Of a DNA stretch of 64,000 nucleotides, positions 13,901-22,000 are shown piece by piece. Position 1 is the stretch's first letter, and every line of letters begins with the position of its first letter. Origin of the DNA: Oncomelania hupensis (taxonomy: Eukaryota > Mollusca > Gastropoda > Littorinimorpha > Pomatiopsidae); NCBI GenBank assembly GCA_036898135.1, contig CM072526.1, forward strand, positions 9,425,226-9,489,225, written 5' to 3'. A program made the translations under genes and the position numbers. The notes beneath the pieces were generated by a model. The model was not told the origin of the DNA and did not search any database. It saw only the letters and a program-made list of their open reading frames with translations.

Positions 13901-16900
13901 TGTTACCACTATACTAGCTAGCTGTAGCCCTACAAACTGCATGGCGCCTGAACTGATACATGTTACCTCTATACTAGCTAGCTGTAGCCCTACAAACTGC
14001 ATGGCGCCTGAACTGATACATGTTACCTCTATACTAGCTAGCTGTAGCCCTACAAACTGCATGGCGCCTGAACTGATGCATGTTACCACTATACTAGCTA
14101 GCTGTAGCACTACACACTGGCGCCTGAACTGATACATGTTACCACTATACTAGCTAGCTGTAGCCCTACACACTGTATGGCGCCTGAACTGATACATGTT
14201 ACCACTATACTAGCTAGCTGTAGCACTACACACTGGCGCCTGAACTGATACATGTTACCTCTATACTAGGTAGCTGTAGCCCTACAAACTGTATGGCGCC
14301 TGAACTGATACATGTTACGACTATACTAGCTAGCTGTAGCACTACACACTGGCGCCTGAACTGATGCATGTTACCACTATACTAGCTAGCTGTAGCACTA
14401 CACACTGGCGCCTGAACTGATACATGTTACCACTATACTAGCTAGCTGTAGCCCTACAAACTGCATGGCGCCTGAACTGATGCATGTTACCACTATACTA
14501 GCTAGCTGTAGCACTACACACTGGCGCCTGAACTGATACATGTTACCTCTAAACTAGCTAGCTGTAGCCCTACAAACTGCATGGCGCCTGAACTGATACA
14601 TGTTACCACTATACTAGCTAGCTGTAGCCCTACAAACTGCATGGCGCCTGAACTGATGCATGTTACCACTATACTAGCTAGCTGTAGCACTACACACTGG
14701 CGCCTGAACTGATGCATGTTACCACTATACTAGCTAGCTGTAGCCCTACACACTGGCGCCTGAACTGATGCATGTTACCACTATACTAGCTAGCTGTAGC
14801 ACTACACACTGGCGCCTGAACTGATGCATGTTACGACTATACTAGCTAGCTGTAGCACTACACACTGGCGCCTGAACTGATACATGTTACCACTATACTA
14901 GCTAGCTGTAGCCCTACAAACTGCATGGCGCCTGAACTGATGCATGTTACCACTATACTAGCTAGCTGTAGCACTACACACTGGCGCCTGAACTGATGCA
15001 TGTTACGACTATACTAGCTAGCTGTAGCACTACACACTGGCGCCTGAACTGATACATGTTACCACTATACTAGCTAGCTGTAGCCCTACAAACTGCATGG
15101 CGCCTGAACTGATGCATGTTACCACTATACTAGCTAGCTGTAGCACTACACACTGGCGCCTGAACTGATACATGTTACGACTATACTAGCTAGCTGTAGC
15201 ACTACACACTGGCGCCTGAACTGATACATGTTACGGCTTTTTACCTTGAAGATGCCTGTTTTAAAAAGAGGAGAAAATTAGGAAATGTTATACCAATTGT
15301 TTCTTTGTTTAATTTTCCCTTTCTTCTGCTATAATACTGTGTGTTATACAACTCATCAGTCCTAACTAGGGTGGTGTTTATTAGTTCTAGTGGTGTGGTT
15401 GACATTAAACTAAAATACTTTGTGTTCTTTGTTTTTTCTTTATTTTTTTAGGTGCCTGTACATCAAAGTCCCTATGCCACACGTGCATCATCTCGTCTTG
15501 CCAATAAATGTAACTCCTTCCCATTGCAAACACCCAGTAAAACAGGCAGATACGTCAAGATTGCTTCACAGACCTGCATGAGGATTCAGAAATACTCCTT
15601 AAAATCCACTCCCAGCAATGCTAAGCAACTTGCCAAACACTCTTATCCAGATTCAAAGATCGGCAGAAGAAAGAAAGAGAAATCTGAAGCTAGTTCCAGT
15701 TCCAAGCAAACTAGTTTCACTTCCAGCCAATCACTGCATCTTGAAAACAGCCCCAATGAATCAAAAAGAGGCAAGAGGTCATCTGAAACCAATTGCAGTT
15801 CCAACCCTTCACGGCATCTTGAAGTCAGCATTTTAGGACCAAGAAGGAAGAAGTCTTCTGAAACCAGTTTCAATTTGCATCAAACCAGTTCCACTTCAGC
15901 CAATTACAGAGCAAAAATCTGTCTGAACCCAGTTCCAGTCAAACCGGTTTAAGTTCTAGGCAGTCACAGCATCTTGAAAAGAAAACTGACCAGTGGTCAC
16001 ATATAGACAGTCACCAATTGTTAGTGTACATTGATAATGATAATGAGGATGTTAGTGACTGGGAAGTCAAAGAGAATGTGAACACTAGTTCAACATACAA
16101 CCAAGTTCTTATGACTCAGCTCTTTGTTGAACAACACTCGCAAGCCAACCACCATGGACAATCGAATGTTGAAGAAACTGAACATAAAAACATGATGAGC
16201 AACTTGGAGGTGAAGGGAAGTTTAAATGATAAAGCCAGTTTGAAATCTGCAGGCAGTGTGAACATTACAGGAGAATCTAATGTGTCAGAAAATGTGAACT
16301 CAGATGTGGCAGAGAATTTGAATATTGTAGCTAATTCTAGCATTGCCAGAAATTCTGCTATCACAGTGAAATCAACGTTAATGGGAAAACCCTCATTTGC
16401 AGGGAATTCCCAGACAGAACTAGAAGATAAGCCTTTGGACAGAGCAAACTGTTCAGTGTTGTACAAATGCAAAGATTGTGATGCAGTCTTCAATTCACAT
16501 TTCTGTCTGAAAATTCATCGCAAAACACATAGCGATGTGAACATTTGTCTGAAATGTGGCGACACCATGGACCATGCAGTGCAACTCAGAGACCACGTTA
16601 GGTCAGGATTTTTCATATTTTAATGTTAATGGTATTTAAATGTTAACAAAAAACTTACAAAGGGTGAAGAAGGCAGTGTACTAATGTTGAAATATACATT
16701 TTTTATGCTGTTAGAACATTAGTAAGAGTCCTTTGGTACTAAGATTGGGAAATTTTGCAGTTTCAGAAAGTTGCTACAAAACCATGATTTTTTTTCCCTT
16801 AATGTTCAAAAATTGTATAAAGGGAATGAAATGCATGTATTTGTTTATTAGTACCTAGACATCGGGCACAAGTACTGATCTTTATTTATTTATTTTTACC

Positions 16901-17927
16901 TTGTGATATTGGGCTTTTTCAGATGATCTAAACATCTATCTTGGTCTGCTTTAGGTGGCAACTCACTGCCTTACGGGTGTGGTATTAACTCCTGCATAAC
17001 TGAAATAATCTACCACCATTAGGTTAACATTAACTAGTGACCACTTTACTGTCAGTGACTTGGATTTGGTGAAAGGGACTGCAAAGGATGCCTGTTGCTG
17101 CTGTATAAGTTAGTGTTGACATTAGCGTTTACACAGGCATCCTCCACACTTGACCATTATACTGTTAGTGACTTGGGTTTGGTCACAGGCACTACAAAGG
17201 ATGTCTGTTACTACTGTATAAGTTAGTGTTGACATTAGCGTTTACACAGGCATCCTCCACACTTGACCATTATACTGTTAGCAGCCCTGAAAATGAAAAA
17301 AAGGTCCCACTAGCCTTTGGCTAGTAACTTAAAAATTTTACTAGCCAAACTAAAAATTTTACTAGCCAAACTAAAAAAAGTTCATTTTAGCGCACTCGCA
17401 TTTGGCGACTAAAGTTTGTTTTTTAGTCGCCAATTTTTTTTTCCACTAGCCATGGCGACTAAATTAGTCGCCATTTTCAGGCCTGGTTAGTGACTTGGGT
17501 TTGGTCACAGGCACGCTCACATGTTACGTACACAACAAACACATGATTATCCCTCAAACTAGTGGTGTATAGGCACATTTGTGTTAGATGTTGCAAATAA
17601 AACAGGACTTTGCTGACTCCTGCTAAGCAGGACTGGAGGTTTTTGATTTTGGAAGTCAATTGGTGCATTGCACAGGCAGTGTTGAAAATGATCTCCTGCA
17701 ACCACAGTTCTCACCATTGCCATGATTGTCTGCTGTAGGAAATGGGATGAGCCATGTTTACATTCCTTGATGTTTGGTGACAGGGACTGCAAGGGACGGC
17801 CTCTACTGATGAAAGACAGTGTGGACAAAGAAACACAGGACTCGAGCAGCAACAAGGGAGAGAAGAAGAAATCATCAGAGAAGTCAAGTACCTGTTCTGT
17901 GTGCGGTGCTGCTTTCAGACAGTTTAG
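2885..17927 (+). CDS. C2H2 zinc-finger protein gene (eight visible exons, 3'-partial)
   Basis: Gene-level entry for exons 2885-3073, 3667-3909, 4470-4659, 6284-6558, 10004-10163, 12174-12292, 15452-16601 and 17739-17927. All have AG acceptors, seven have GT donors and one a GC donor. The reading phases fit end to end (0,0,1,0,1,0,2,2), provided one missing A is allowed at about 15,913. The product has ten consecutive C2H2 fingers, then an AT-hook (KRGRPKKK), an acidic stretch, a SUMO-type IKQE site, a Ser/Asn-rich linker, and one complete plus two irregular or partial fingers. This is the layout of a nuclear DNA-binding transcriptional regulator; target and pathway cannot be read from sequence. 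No start codon exon is identified upstream of 2885, and the last exon stops inside a finger, so both ends are open. The introns are heavily invaded by transposons and minisatellites. Confidence 0.8.
3667..3909 (+). CDS. Zinc-finger gene exon: fingers 3-5
   Basis: The acceptor is a long T tract ending GCACTCAG; the donor is AGG|GTAGGT. It encodes 81 codons, phase 0 to 0. Fingers: HVCKEC...LKRHLQSH, FICETC...IRHHMASH and HRCDQC...LRIHIR. The final His of finger 5 is supplied by the next exon (HIR|NH), which supports the splice. The introns on either side (3074-3666, 3910-4469) show no further coding signal. Confidence 0.85.
4470..4659 (+). CDS. Zinc-finger gene exon: fingers 6-7
   Basis: The acceptor is CCATTTTTCAG and the donor is CAG|GTTGGT. 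It begins NHTGGRPYKC, which supplies the last His of the previous finger and a TGERP-like linker. Fingers: YKCDDC...YTRHRLSH and NKCEEC...LKRHMQTH. It ends after one base of the Gly codon of a TGEKP linker (phase 1), and the next exon completes that codon. Confidence 0.85.
4686..5767. mobile_element. TIR-type DNA transposon relic in an intron
   Basis: Starts CAGGGTGGAGAAC and ends GTTCCCCACCCTC, an imperfect terminal inverted repeat of about 12 bp, inserted in a TAA-rich stretch that hides the exact duplication. The tips resemble hAT-type elements, which is inference. It contains an acidic reading frame starting at the ATG at 5033 (MDGLDSSTDEGEF...) that continues after a frame change as SDWHESEEEEGD. 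That looks like the acidic N terminus of a broken transposase. The right part (5690-5735) is very GC-rich (GGGGCTTGGCCCCTGGGCCC). Confidence 0.45.
5843..5930 (+). repeat. SINE-like fragment (head part)
   Basis: Shares GAYRAGARTATAAACYRAGG and ATGCATGYATTCCATC with 9206-9300, and parts of it recur at 55,911 and 56,318. Same orientation as the 9.2-kb copy. Confidence 0.6.
5951..6035 (-). repeat. SINE-like tail fragment, inverted
   Basis: The reverse complement reads GGCC..GCCTTGAGCAGCTCTTGAGCTGGAAA followed by a GC(G)..TATATAAGA-like end. This matches the tails at 9391-9452 and 38,648-38,695. Such tails are shared by many SINEs that use a LINE 3' end. The rest of this intron (6036-6283) shows nothing. 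Confidence 0.6.
6284..6558 (+). CDS. Zinc-finger gene exon: fingers 8-10
   Basis: The acceptor is TGCTGACAG, and the first two bases complete the Gly codon to give HTGEKPYEC. Fingers: YECNLC...LKRHKQRH, NRCGEC...LKRHMRVH and FVCEQC...LKNHLRLH. A 14-residue Gly/Glu/Ser insert separates the last two. The donor is CAG|GTTAGT at 6559, and the exon ends in phase 0. The frame stays open after the donor and runs into a decayed copy of the exon's own 3' end. Confidence 0.85.
6590..6632 (+). pseudogene. Decayed partial copy of finger 10
   Basis: RFTLFRHLKNHL here repeats RFTLSRHLKNHL of finger 10 at an 81-bp offset, with 19 identical bases across GACATCTGAAAAACCACCT. It lies just past the exon donor, behind a short (AGC)n run. 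It is a partial tandem duplication of the exon end and lacks the zinc cysteines. Confidence 0.7.
6664..7912 (+). pseudogene. 5'-truncated LINE ('LINE D'): RNase H and C-terminal domain
   Basis: Two open segments, 6744-7142 and 7153-7701, in different frames encode one RNase H-type domain plus a C-terminal Cys/His segment. Recognisable pieces are LTDRSKKGD (normally YTDGSK; the Gly is replaced), YTAELKAVHLAL, MSDSLSALQAL and WVPSHMGIHSNLAVDKAAK, which hold the D-E-D-D catalytic set. They are followed by CFACDKSFSICHFMSEC. The copy starts abruptly without endonuclease or RT and ends in a (TATC)n tail. Its 3' terminal segment (GGTCCTGATTCGGCTC...CAGTCCGCTGGACC) recurs at 11.9 kb and, inverted, at 18.2 kb. 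Dead, 5'-truncated insertion in the zinc-finger intron. Confidence 0.85.
7867..7913. repeat. (TATC)n tail of the LINE fragment
   Basis: About 11 copies of TATC immediately after the LINE 3' end. Simple-repeat tails are usual for non-LTR elements lacking poly(A). Confidence 0.9.
7914..9205. other. Intron stretch without recognised genes
   Basis: AT-rich up to about 8,760. The 8,770-9,060 part is less AT-rich and contains AATAAA at about 9,022 followed by GACACACTTTCAACGGTC. That could be the end of an old LTR or a transcript, but no terminal repeats or reading frame support it. Confidence 0.4.
9206..9455 (+). repeat. SINE-like element with TATATAAG tail
   Basis: Begins GATGAGAGTATAAACTGAGG and ends ..CTTGAGCTGGAAAAGCGTTATATAAGAG. 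Its head matches 5843-5930 and its tail matches 5951-6035 (inverted) and 38,648-38,695. The most complete of these copies in the window. Confidence 0.6.
9588..9797 (+). other. Open stretch of unclear status (possible exon)
   Basis: A 70-codon frame, Ser/Thr/Pro/Lys-rich, ends next to AAG|GTAGAC, a possible donor. The upstream AG at 9586-9587 has a poor pyrimidine tract. Composition is non-repetitive. It could be an extra linker exon of the zinc-finger gene, but the phase-0 junction between 6558 and 10004 works without it. Confidence 0.2.
10004..10163 (+). CDS. Zinc-finger gene exon with AT-hook; GC-AG intron follows
   Basis: The acceptor is AAATCTTCCAG, phase 0, and the product starts VPVKWELMDDD. 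It encodes a charged segment with KRGRPKKK, an AT-hook core (GRP flanked by Lys/Arg) that binds the minor groove of AT-rich DNA. The donor is CAG|GCAAGT. A GT at this place would be normal, but GCAAGT is the consensus of the rare GC-AG introns. The exon ends after one base of a codon, and the exon at 12174 supplies the other two (Gly). The conventional frame would hit a stop at TGA, 10,178-10,180. Confidence 0.7.
10318..10440. repeat. Degenerate (TTGTA)n tract
   Basis: Imperfect TTGTATTG repeats, like the tails at 55,990-56,037 and 56,288-56,312. Probably the tail of an old SINE. Confidence 0.6.
10749..11239 (-). mobile_element. LINE B 3' fragment (minus)
   Basis: Reads on the minus strand as the C terminus of the LINE B RT protein (KLRWYGHVTRSSG, RGRPKKRWEDNIREWTGL), matching residues at the end of the intact copy at 48,965-50,389. 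The 3' end carries the decayed (GGATA)n tail seen here as CTATCCTATC at 10,749. Homology ends near 11,239. Dead 5'-truncated copy. Confidence 0.9.
11240..11420. repeat. 35-36-bp minisatellite, left part
   Basis: Tandem units of the form TAAGTGTAATGTGTTGTTG followed by TAATCAACAGATTGAAG. The array continues at 11,994-12,165, after an inserted retroelement. Confidence 0.85.
11421..11993 (+). mobile_element. Short retroelement with LINE D 3' end, 12-bp TSD
   Basis: A 573-bp insertion in the minisatellite, flanked by TAATCAAGAGAT at 11,409-11,420 and 11,994-12,005. Its end (GGTCCTGATTTGGCTTGGAAGAG...CTGCTGGACC) matches the LINE D 3' end at 7,833-7,853. The region 11,800-11,960 is repeated in inverse orientation at 18,200-18,392. 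It may be a SINE borrowing the LINE tail, or a truncated LINE. The TSD could be inflated because the target is itself a repeat. Confidence 0.6.
11994..12165. repeat. 36-bp minisatellite, right part
   Basis: Units TAATCAACAATCTGCAG plus TAAGTGTCATGTGGTGTTG, about five copies. They end at the acceptor of the next zinc-finger exon; the last unit contributes the GTGTCATGTGGTGTTTTTAG acceptor tract. Confidence 0.85.
12174..12292 (+). CDS. Zinc-finger gene exon: acidic linker with IKQE
   Basis: The acceptor is GTGTTTTTAG. The first two bases complete the Gly codon begun at 10,163. It encodes an acidic segment (REEEDGKDD) and FSIKQESP, which contains a psi-K-x-E SUMO-acceptor motif. The donor is ATT|GTGAGT (phase 0). 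Weak on its own; supported by phase fit on both sides and good splice sites. Confidence 0.65.
12655..15233. repeat. 56/60-bp minisatellite, about 44 copies
   Basis: Tandem units built on GGCGCCTGAACTGATACATG, TTACCACTATACTAGCTAGC and TGTAGCCCTACA. The 60-bp form has CTGCAT before GGCGCC; the 56-bp form lacks four bases (CACTGGCGCC). The variant ACCTCTATAC pair recurs at a 404-bp offset (13,561 versus 13,965), equal to three long plus four short units, so blocks were duplicated. Uninterrupted 60-bp runs give long repeat translations on both strands (MAPELIHVTT), which are not genes. It lies in the zinc-finger gene intron 12,293-15,451. Confidence 0.97.
15452..16601 (+). CDS. Zinc-finger gene exon: long linker and finger 11
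   Basis: The acceptor is a T-rich tract ending TTTTTTTAG, phase 0, and the product starts VPVHQSPY (compare VPVKWEL of the exon at 10,004). A Ser/Lys/Thr-rich linker with repeated SSET and RHLE-type phrases runs to about 15,900. There the frame breaks, then continues in the next frame (SEPSSSQTG...RQSQHLEKK) through an Asn/Ser-rich stretch to finger YKCKDC...LKIHRKTH. A second module, ICLKCGDTMDHAVQLRDHV, has both Cys but no regular second His. One missing A in the run at 15,912-15,917 explains the break. The proposed donor is AG|GTCAGG at 16,602, phase 2, which joins in frame to 17,739. Confidence 0.7.
16602..17042. other. Intron stretch, nothing recognised
   Basis: AT-rich intron sequence of the zinc-finger gene without reading frames or repeats that I can identify. 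Confidence 0.4.
17043..17281. repeat. 113-bp tandem duplication
   Basis: Two copies of about 113 bp (GTGACTTGG... to ...CACTTGACCATTATACTGTTA). A third partial copy resumes at 17,491, after the inserted MITE. Confidence 0.85.
17282..17485. mobile_element. MITE, 14-bp TIR, GTTAG duplication
   Basis: The tips are CAGCCCTGAAAATG and CATTTTCAGGCCTG, inverted repeats matching at 13 of 14 bases. It is flanked by GTTAG at 17,277-17,281 and 17,486-17,490. The interior has repeated ACTAGCC/GGCGACTAA inverted pieces and no reading frame. It sits exactly where the third copy of the 113-bp repeat should begin, which proves insertion. Confidence 0.85.
17739..17927 (+). CDS. Zinc-finger gene exon: start of a further finger
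   Basis: The acceptor is GATTGTCTGCTGTAG; its first base completes an Arg codon with the AG of 16,601 (HVR|KWDEPC). A Lys/Ser/Asp-rich linker leads to TCSVCGAAFRQF, the first half of a C2H2 finger. The donor AG|GTAAGT at 17,928 is a perfect consensus, phase 2. The His half of this finger must lie in a later exon, which I cannot find before the assembly gap or after the satellite. Confidence 0.65.
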
Positions 17928-18199
17928 GTAAGTTGGACGTATACTGTGTGGTTAGTGTTAGGTGTGTATGTTATGTGTGTGTTAGGTGTGTATGTTAGAT
18001 TAAGAAAACCAACAGCAACACTTGAATAGTAGGCGTTAACATTATCGGCTTATTTTACTAAAACCTTCACCAGTTAACCCCAAGGACTGAATGAAACAAA
18101 ATAAAAATCCAAGCATATATAGTCAGGAATGTGAACAGAGTTCGTCATATTGAGATTAGGTGTAAGCGTGTTAATTATGTGTTTAGTGTTTTAGTTAGT

Positions 18200-18392
18200 C
18201 ATGAGAGGGTTAGCTAAGAGCCCAATCAGGACTACAACTTGGTTGAAAGAGAACTCGCCTCTGATCCGCACAAAAGATCTGCTGAAACAACCCTAATGGT
18301 AACAATGAAGGCACTCCACCTGCCGGTCACTTTACAATAAAGGCATCCCATGCAGGGGACGCCGAGACCGTACGCTAATTTATCAAACCCCC
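18200..18392 (-). mobile_element. Inverted copy of the LINE D-type 3' end
   Basis: Reverse complement of 11,800-11,960, with shared blocks CATCCCAYGCAGGGGACGC, CTAATTTATC.AACCCCC and GATCTGCTGAAACAACCCTA. It abuts the LINE B tail at 18,393. Confidence 0.75.
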
Positions 18393-18500
18393 TTTTCCTA
18401 TCCTATCCTATCCTATCCTGTCCCGTAACCCGGAGGTCGTAGGGACACCACAGATGATCGTTTAACCAGCATACTCCATCTTTCTCTGTCCTCAGCAGCC
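18393..18500 (-). mobile_element. LINE B 3' fragment (minus), cut by the gap
   Basis: Starts with (CCTAT)n, then CCCGTAACCC.GAGGTCGTAGGG as in the other LINE B 3' ends. It runs into the N block at 18,501, so its full length is unknown. Confidence 0.85.
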
Positions 18501-19000
18501 NNNNNNNNNNNNNNNNNNNNNNNNNNNNNNNNNNNNNNNNNNNNNNNNNNNNNNNNNNNNNNNNNNNNNNNNNNNNNNNNNNNNNNNNNNNNNNNNNNNN
18601 NNNNNNNNNNNNNNNNNNNNNNNNNNNNNNNNNNNNNNNNNNNNNNNNNNNNNNNNNNNNNNNNNNNNNNNNNNNNNNNNNNNNNNNNNNNNNNNNNNNN
18701 NNNNNNNNNNNNNNNNNNNNNNNNNNNNNNNNNNNNNNNNNNNNNNNNNNNNNNNNNNNNNNNNNNNNNNNNNNNNNNNNNNNNNNNNNNNNNNNNNNNN
18801 NNNNNNNNNNNNNNNNNNNNNNNNNNNNNNNNNNNNNNNNNNNNNNNNNNNNNNNNNNNNNNNNNNNNNNNNNNNNNNNNNNNNNNNNNNNNNNNNNNNN
18901 NNNNNNNNNNNNNNNNNNNNNNNNNNNNNNNNNNNNNNNNNNNNNNNNNNNNNNNNNNNNNNNNNNNNNNNNNNNNNNNNNNNNNNNNNNNNNNNNNNNN
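18501..19000. other. Assembly gap (500 N)
   Basis: Exactly 500 unresolved bases between a LINE fragment and the satellite. A round number suggests a placeholder, so the true distance and satellite length are unknown. Confidence 0.99.
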
Positions 19001-22000
19001 GGAGGCTGAGGGAGGCTGAGGGAGGGAGAGAGGCTGAGGGAGGCTGAGAGGGGGAGAGAGGCTGAGGGAGGCTGAGAGGGGGGAGAGAGGCTGAGGGAGG
19101 CTGAGAGGGGGAGAGAGGCTGAGGGAGGCTGAGAGGGGGGAGAGAGCTGAAGGGAGGCTGAGAGGGGGAGAGAGGCTGAGGGAGGCTGAGAGGGGGAGAG
19201 AGAGGCTGAGGGAGGCTGAGAGAGGGGAGAGAGGCTGAAGGAGGCTGAGGGAGGCTGAGAGGGGGAGAGAGGCTGAAGGAGGCTGAGGGAGGCTGAGAGA
19301 GGGGAGAGAGGCTGAGGAGGCTGAGAGAGGGGAGAGAGAGGCTGAGGAGGCTGAGAGGGGAGAGGCTGAGGGAGGCTGAGAGGGGGGAGAGAGGCTGAGG
19401 CTGAGGGAGGCTGAGAGAGGAGGGAGAGAGGCTGAGGGAGGCTGAGAGGGGGAGAGAGGCTGAGGAAGGCTGAGAGGGGGGAGAGAGGCTGAGGGAGAGA
19501 GAGGGAGGCTGAGAGAGGGAGAGAGGCTGAGGGAGGCTGAGAGGGGGAGAGAGGCTGAGGGAGGCTGAGAGGGGGAGAGAGGCTGAGGGAGGCTGAGAGG
19601 GGGAGAGAGGCTGAGGGAGGCTGAGAGGGGAGAGAGGCTGAAGGAGGCTGAGGGAGGCTGAGAGAGGGGAGAGAGGCTGAGGGAGGCTGAGAGGGGGAGA
19701 GAGGCTGAGGGAGGCTGAGAGAGGGGAGAGAGGCTGAGGGAGAGAGGCTGAGGGAGGCTGAGAGAGGGGAGAGGCTGAGGAGGCTGAGAGGCTGAGAGAG
19801 GGGAGAGAGGCTGAGGGAGGCTGAGAGAGGGGAGAGAGGCTGAGGAGGCTGAGAGAGGGAGAGAGGCTGAGGGAGGCTGAGAGGGGGAGAGAGGCTGAGG
19901 GAGGCTGAGAGGGGGAGAGAGGCTGAGGGAGGCTGAGAGGGAGAGGGGAGAGAGGCTGAGGGAGGCTGAGAGGGGGAGAGAGGCTGAGGGAGGCTGAGAG
20001 AGGGGAGAGAGGCTGAGGGAGGCTGAGAGAGGGGAGAGAGGCTGAGGAGGCTGAGGGAGGCTGAGAGAGGGGAGAGAGGCTGAGGGAGGCTGAGAGGGGG
20101 AGAGAGGCTGAGGGAGGCTGAGAGGGGAGAGAGGCTGAGGGAGGCTGAGAGAGGGGAGAGAGGCTGAGGGAGGCTGAGAGGGGGGAGAGAGGCTGAGGGA
20201 GGCTGAGAGAGGGGGAGAGAGGCTGAGGGAGGCTGAGAGGGGGGAGAGAGGCTGAGGGAGGCTGAGAGGGGGGAGAGAGGCTGAGGGGGGAGAGAGGCTG
20301 AGAGAGGCTGAGGGAGGCTGAGAGGGGGAGAGAGGCTGAGGGAGGCTGAGAGAGGGGAGAGAGGCTGAGGGAGGCTGAGAGAGGGGAGGAGGCTGAGAGA
20401 GGCTGAGAGAGGCTGAGAGAGGCTGAGGGAGGCTGAGAGAGGGGAGAGAGGCTGAGGGAGGCTGAGAGGGGAGAGAGGCTGAGGGAGGCTGAGAGGGGGA
20501 GAGAGGCTGAGGGAGGCTGAGAGAGGGGAGAGAGGCTGAGGGAGGCTGAGAGGGGAGAGAGGCTGAGGGAGGCTGAGAGAGGGGAGAGAGGCTGAGGGAG
20601 GCTGAGAGAGGGGAGAGAGGCTGAGGGAGGCTGAGAGAGGGGAGAGAGGCTGAGGGAGGCTGAGAGAGGGGAGAGAGGCTGAGGGAGGCTGAGAGGAGGG
20701 GAGAGAGGCTGAGGGAGGCTGAGGGAGGCTGAGAGGGGGAGAGAGGCTGAAGGAGGCTGAGAGAGGCTGAGAGAGGGGAGAGAGGCTGAGGGAGGCTGAG
20801 AGGCTGAGAGAGGGGAGAGAGGCTGAGGGAGGCTGAGAGGGGGAGAGAGGCTGAGGGAGGCTGAGAGGGGGAGAGAGGCTGAGGGAGGCTGAGGGAGGCT
20901 GAGAGAGGGGAGAGAGGCTGAGGGAGGCTGAGAGGGGGAGAGAGGCTGAGGGAGGCTGAGAGAGGGGAGAGAGGCTGAAGGAGGCTGAGGGAGGCTGAGA
21001 GAGGGGAGAGAGGCTGAAGGAGGCTGAGAGAGGGGAGAGAGGCTGAGGGAGGCTGAGAGGGGAGAGAGGCTGAAGGAGGCTGAGAGGGGGAGAGAGGCTG
21101 AGGGAGGCTGAGAGGGGAGAGAGGCTGAGGAGGCTGAGAGAGGGGAGAGAGGCTGAGGGAGGCTGAGAGAGGGGAGAGAGGCTGAGGGAGGCTGAGAGAG
21201 GGGAGAGAGGCTGAGAGAGGCTGAGGGAGGCTGAGAGAGGGGAGAGAGGCTGAGAGAGGCTGAGAGGAGGCTGAGAGGGGGAGAGAGGCTGAGAGAGGCT
21301 GAGAGAGGCTGAGAGAGGGGGAGAGAGGCTGAGGGAGGCTGAGAGGGGGAGAGAGGCTGAGGGAGGCTGAGAGGGGGAGAGAGGCTGAGGGAGGCTGAGA
21401 GGGGGGGAGAGAGGCTGAGGGAGGCTGAGAGAGGGGGAGAGGCTGAGGGAGGCTGAGAGGGGGAGAGAGGCTGAGGGAGGCTGAGAGAGGGAGAGAGGCT
21501 GAGGAGGCTGAGAGAGGGGAGAGAGAGAGGCTGAGGGAGGCTGAGAGAGGGGAGAGAGGCTGAGGGAGGCTGAGAGGGGGAGAGAGGCTGAGGAGGCTGA
21601 GAGAGAGAGGGAGAGAGAGGCTGAGGGAGGCTGAGAGGGGGAGAGAGGCTGAGGGAGGCTGAGAGAGGGGAGAGAGGCTGAGGGAGGCTGAGAGAGGGGG
21701 AGAGAGGCTGAGGGAGGCTGAGAGAGGGGAGAGAGGCTGAGGGAGGCTGAGGGAGGCTGAGAGGGGGGAGAGAGGCTGAGGGAGGCTGAGGGAGGCTGAG
21801 AGAGGGGAGAGAGGCTGAGGAGGCTGAGAGAGGGGGAGAGAGGCTGAGGGAGGAGGCTGAGAGGGGGGAGAGAGGCTGAGGGAGGCTGAGAGAGGCTGAG
21901 GGAGGCTGAGGGAGGCTGAGAGGGGGGAGAGAGGCTGAGGGAGGCTGAGAGAGGGGAGAGAGGCTGAGGGAGGCTGAGAGAGGGGAGAGAGGCTGAGGGA

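Noticed and set aside
12613..14717. Forward and reverse frames of 60-110 codons (MAPELIHVTT and its reverse)
   Set aside because: Translation of the 60-bp minisatellite on both strands.
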